DNA of 43,859 bases from Cytophagaceae bacterium. Lineage in GTDB: Bacteria; Bacteroidota; Bacteroidia; Cytophagales; Spirosomataceae. The stretch covers positions 1-43,859 of the forward strand of contig CANHXO010000007.1 of NCBI GenBank assembly GCA_947464595.1, read 5' to 3'. The translations under genes and the position numbers were made by a program. Each line of letters opens with the position of its first letter. The first letter of the stretch is position 1. Below the pieces are notes generated by a model. That model saw only the letters and a list, made by a program, of their open reading frames with translations, was not told where the DNA came from and made no database searches. Positions 42,639-43,859 of the stretch are shown one piece after another.

Positions 42639-43217
42639 ATGGCGAATACTCTATTTCCTATTTTTTTAAAGCTTGACCAATTGAACACCTTGGTCGTTGG
42701 CGGGGGAAATGTAGCCCTAGAAAAAGTCTCTGCTATTTTGCGAAATGCACCAAATGCTCGCGTGACCATGATAGCCCCATTTTTTAGGGAAGATACCTTG
42801 GAATTTATCAAGAAGTTCCCTTTGGTTAGTTTTGAAATTCGCGAATTTTTAGAGGGGGATTTAGATGGCCGCGATTTAATTATTTGCGCGACTGATAATG
42901 TTCAATTGCATCAAAAAATCAAGATCTTAGCCGCCAGCCAACATTTACTTTGCAATGTGGCTGATACTCCAGATTTATGTGATTTTTATTTAGGTTCGAT
43001 TGTTCAAAAAGGCGACTTAAAGATAGCTATATCAACGAATGGGAAGTCACCTACATTAGCTAAACGGATTAGAGCGTTTTTGGAAGATTTAATCCCTATG
43101 GACATTCAAGAATCCATGGATGGCTTAGAAGCTTATCGAAAATCACTGAAAGGCGATTTTGAGGCAAAAATTAAGGCTTTAAATGAACTCACTAAGGGCT
43201 TGACTTTCAGGAAATAA
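42639..43217 (+). CDS. Precorrin-2 dehydrogenase/sirohydrochlorin ferrochelatase-like (SirC/Met8)
   Basis: 192-residue bifunctional-type siroheme enzyme lacking the methyltransferase half of CysG. N-terminal NAD-binding LVVGGGNVALEK (18-29), then FREDTLEFIKKF, LIICATDNVQLHQKI and NVADTPDLCDFYLGSIVQKGDLKIAISTNGKSPTLAKRIR, all in the SirC/Met8 order. It oxidises precorrin-2 to sirohydrochlorin; the ferrochelatase step is possible but not proven. Siroheme serves sulfite reductase, fitting the cysteine genes elsewhere in the window. No uroporphyrinogen methyltransferase gene is adjacent. Confidence 0.88.
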   Translation: MANTLFPIFLKLDQLNTLVVGGGNVALEKVSAILRNAPNARVTMIAPFFREDTLEFIKKFPLVSFEIREFLEGDLDGRDLIICATDNVQLHQKIKILAASQHLLCNVADTPDLCDFYLGSIVQKGDLKIAISTNGKSPTLAKRIRAFLEDLIPMDIQESMDGLEAYRKSLKGDFEAKIKALNELTKGLTFRK

Positions 43218-43235
43218 CTGTATCTTTTTTTACTC

Positions 43236-43287
43236 CTTTCGCTAAGCTTTACTAACTTTTCAAAAGTTAGTAAAGCTAAAGCGAAAG
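43236..43287 (+). repeat. REP-like hairpin repeat, copy 2 (upstream of RAYT)
   Basis: Read on the plus strand: outer arm CTTTCGCT, one unpaired A, inner arm AGCTTTACTAACTTTT, a central C, the inverted inner arm, two unpaired A, then outer arm AGCGAAAG. The inner part equals copy 1 (5841-5892) while the outer arms differ but stay complementary. It lies 18 bases after the SirC-like stop and 102 bases before the RAYT start. T-runs are 5' of the stem, so it is not a typical terminator. No GTAG/GGAG tetranucleotide of proteobacterial REPs is seen at its foot. Confidence 0.85.
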
Positions 43288-43389
43288 AAATTAAAACAAA
43301 CACCTAGATAAATTAAATCACTTTATTGATAATCATATACTTGCATTATTTTAAACCAGGCAAACAGTGTATATTTTGAAAAAATCAAA

Positions 43390-43859
43390 ATGGCTCATCT
43401 GGAACATTATCATACGAAATTTGAGCAAGGTAAATTTTACCATATATACAATCGGTCAATAGACAAAAAATTACTGTTTAAGTCTAGTGAAAATTATGAG
43501 TTCTTTTTAAGAAGGTGGATGAAGTATATGGGTGAATGTTTTGATGTTTATGCGTATTGCTTGATGGGAAATCATTATCATTTTTTGGTAAATGTTAGAT
43601 TTACTAAAAATACTGGATCTACGCATGATTATATAGCCCATAATTTACAAAGGTTGTTTCAATCTTACGCATTAGCATTTAATCTTCAACATTCCAGGAC
43701 AGGCACGCTTTTCCAAAAGCCTTATAAACGTGTACATGTGGATAGTGATGAATATGTAAGCAAGCTTATTCATTATATACATAATAATCCGCAAAAACAT
43801 GAAGTTGTTTATGATTTTCGTACTTGGAAGTGGAGTTCGTATCATGCAATTTTAAAGAA
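43390..43859 (+). CDS. REP-associated tyrosine transposase (RAYT), 3' truncated by window end
   Basis: IS200-like Y1 transposase of the RAYT class; 156 residues are visible from ATG 43390 and the frame continues past the window. Family features: FEQGKFYHIYNRSIDKKLLF near the start, YAYCLMGNHYHFLVNV with the metal-binding HxH (His62, His64), HNLQRLFQSYALAFNLQHSRTGTLFQKPYKR, and SKLIHYIHNNPQKHEV with the probable catalytic Tyr129. RAYTs act on hairpins of REP elements as single strands. The gene follows a REP-like hairpin by 102 bases. No terminal repeats of a full insertion sequence are visible, as expected for a domesticated RAYT. Confidence 0.9.
   Translation, partial: MAHLEHYHTKFEQGKFYHIYNRSIDKKLLFKSSENYEFFLRRWMKYMGECFDVYAYCLMGNHYHFLVNVRFTKNTGSTHDYIAHNLQRLFQSYALAFNLQHSRTGTLFQKPYKRVHVDSDEYVSKLIHYIHNNPQKHEVVYDFRTWKWSSYHAILK

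Overview
The window looks like a piece of a Bacteroidota chromosome, most likely a Cytophagales-type bacterium with a compact, AT-rich genome. The lineage marker proteins are a PorP/SprF-family type IX secretion protein, a protein ending in a type IX (Por) sorting domain, several TonB-dependent receptors, a DUF4296 lipoprotein, BshC (bacillithiol synthesis) and a CzcA-type pump fused to a TolC-type protein. Promoter-like TAnnTTTG boxes precede several genes. Genus-level placement cannot be made from what I can see.

Layout. (1) 1-1.3 kb: 3' part of a DapA-family aldolase, a decayed thioredoxin-like remnant and a small orphan gene. (2) 1.3-8.4 kb, minus strand: a secreted beta-propeller/phosphoesterase overlapping a TonB receptor, then a second TonB receptor. 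The 5' end of the first receptor carries a 52-base hairpin repeat. (3) 8.5-10.7 kb: a GNAT acetyltransferase and a convergent secreted SGNH/SASA esterase with a type IX sorting tail. (4) 10.8-16.9 kb, plus strand: a tightly packed glycan-type cluster of a CofD/YvcK-like protein fused to a degenerate GT2 domain, a HAD phosphatase, a sugar-1-P-type nucleotidyltransferase, an NAD epimerase, a DPM1-like GT2 and a multi-pass GT-C-like membrane protein. (5) 16.9-21.3 kb: two secreted amidohydrolase-family proteins closed by a strong terminator. (6) 21.4-22.3 kb: a small XRE regulator and a lipoprotein. (7) 22.3-26.5 kb, minus strand: bshC-mnmH-cysE-cysM, which links cysteine synthesis to bacillithiol. 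(8) 26.6-28.8 kb: PorP/SprF, then a solitary nuoA with a DedA protein. (9) 28.9-34.7 kb: a metal-efflux locus (small membrane protein, CzcA-TolC fusion, CzcB-like lipoprotein). (10) 34.7-38.3 kb, minus strand: DUF58, a BatD-like protein, a VWA protein and ispE. (11) 38.4-43.2 kb, plus strand: DUF4296 lipoprotein, GDPD, GH3, YqeY, RlmN and a SirC/Met8-like dehydrogenase. (12) 43.2 kb to the end: a second copy of the hairpin repeat and a REP-associated tyrosine transposase (RAYT) that runs off the window.

The most unusual signal is the pair of hairpin repeats. They share an identical 40-base centre but have different outer arms that are still self-complementary in each copy, and one copy lies directly upstream of the RAYT gene. 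This looks like a REP/RAYT-type system. Deleting the 36-base core from either copy leaves a perfect 16-base palindrome. The other copy is read in frame in the N-terminus of a TonB receptor.

The genome is tightly packed: all four convergent gene pairs in the window overlap or abut at their stops, and most co-directional neighbours are joined by ATGA or TAATG overlaps. No tRNA, rRNA or CRISPR array was seen.
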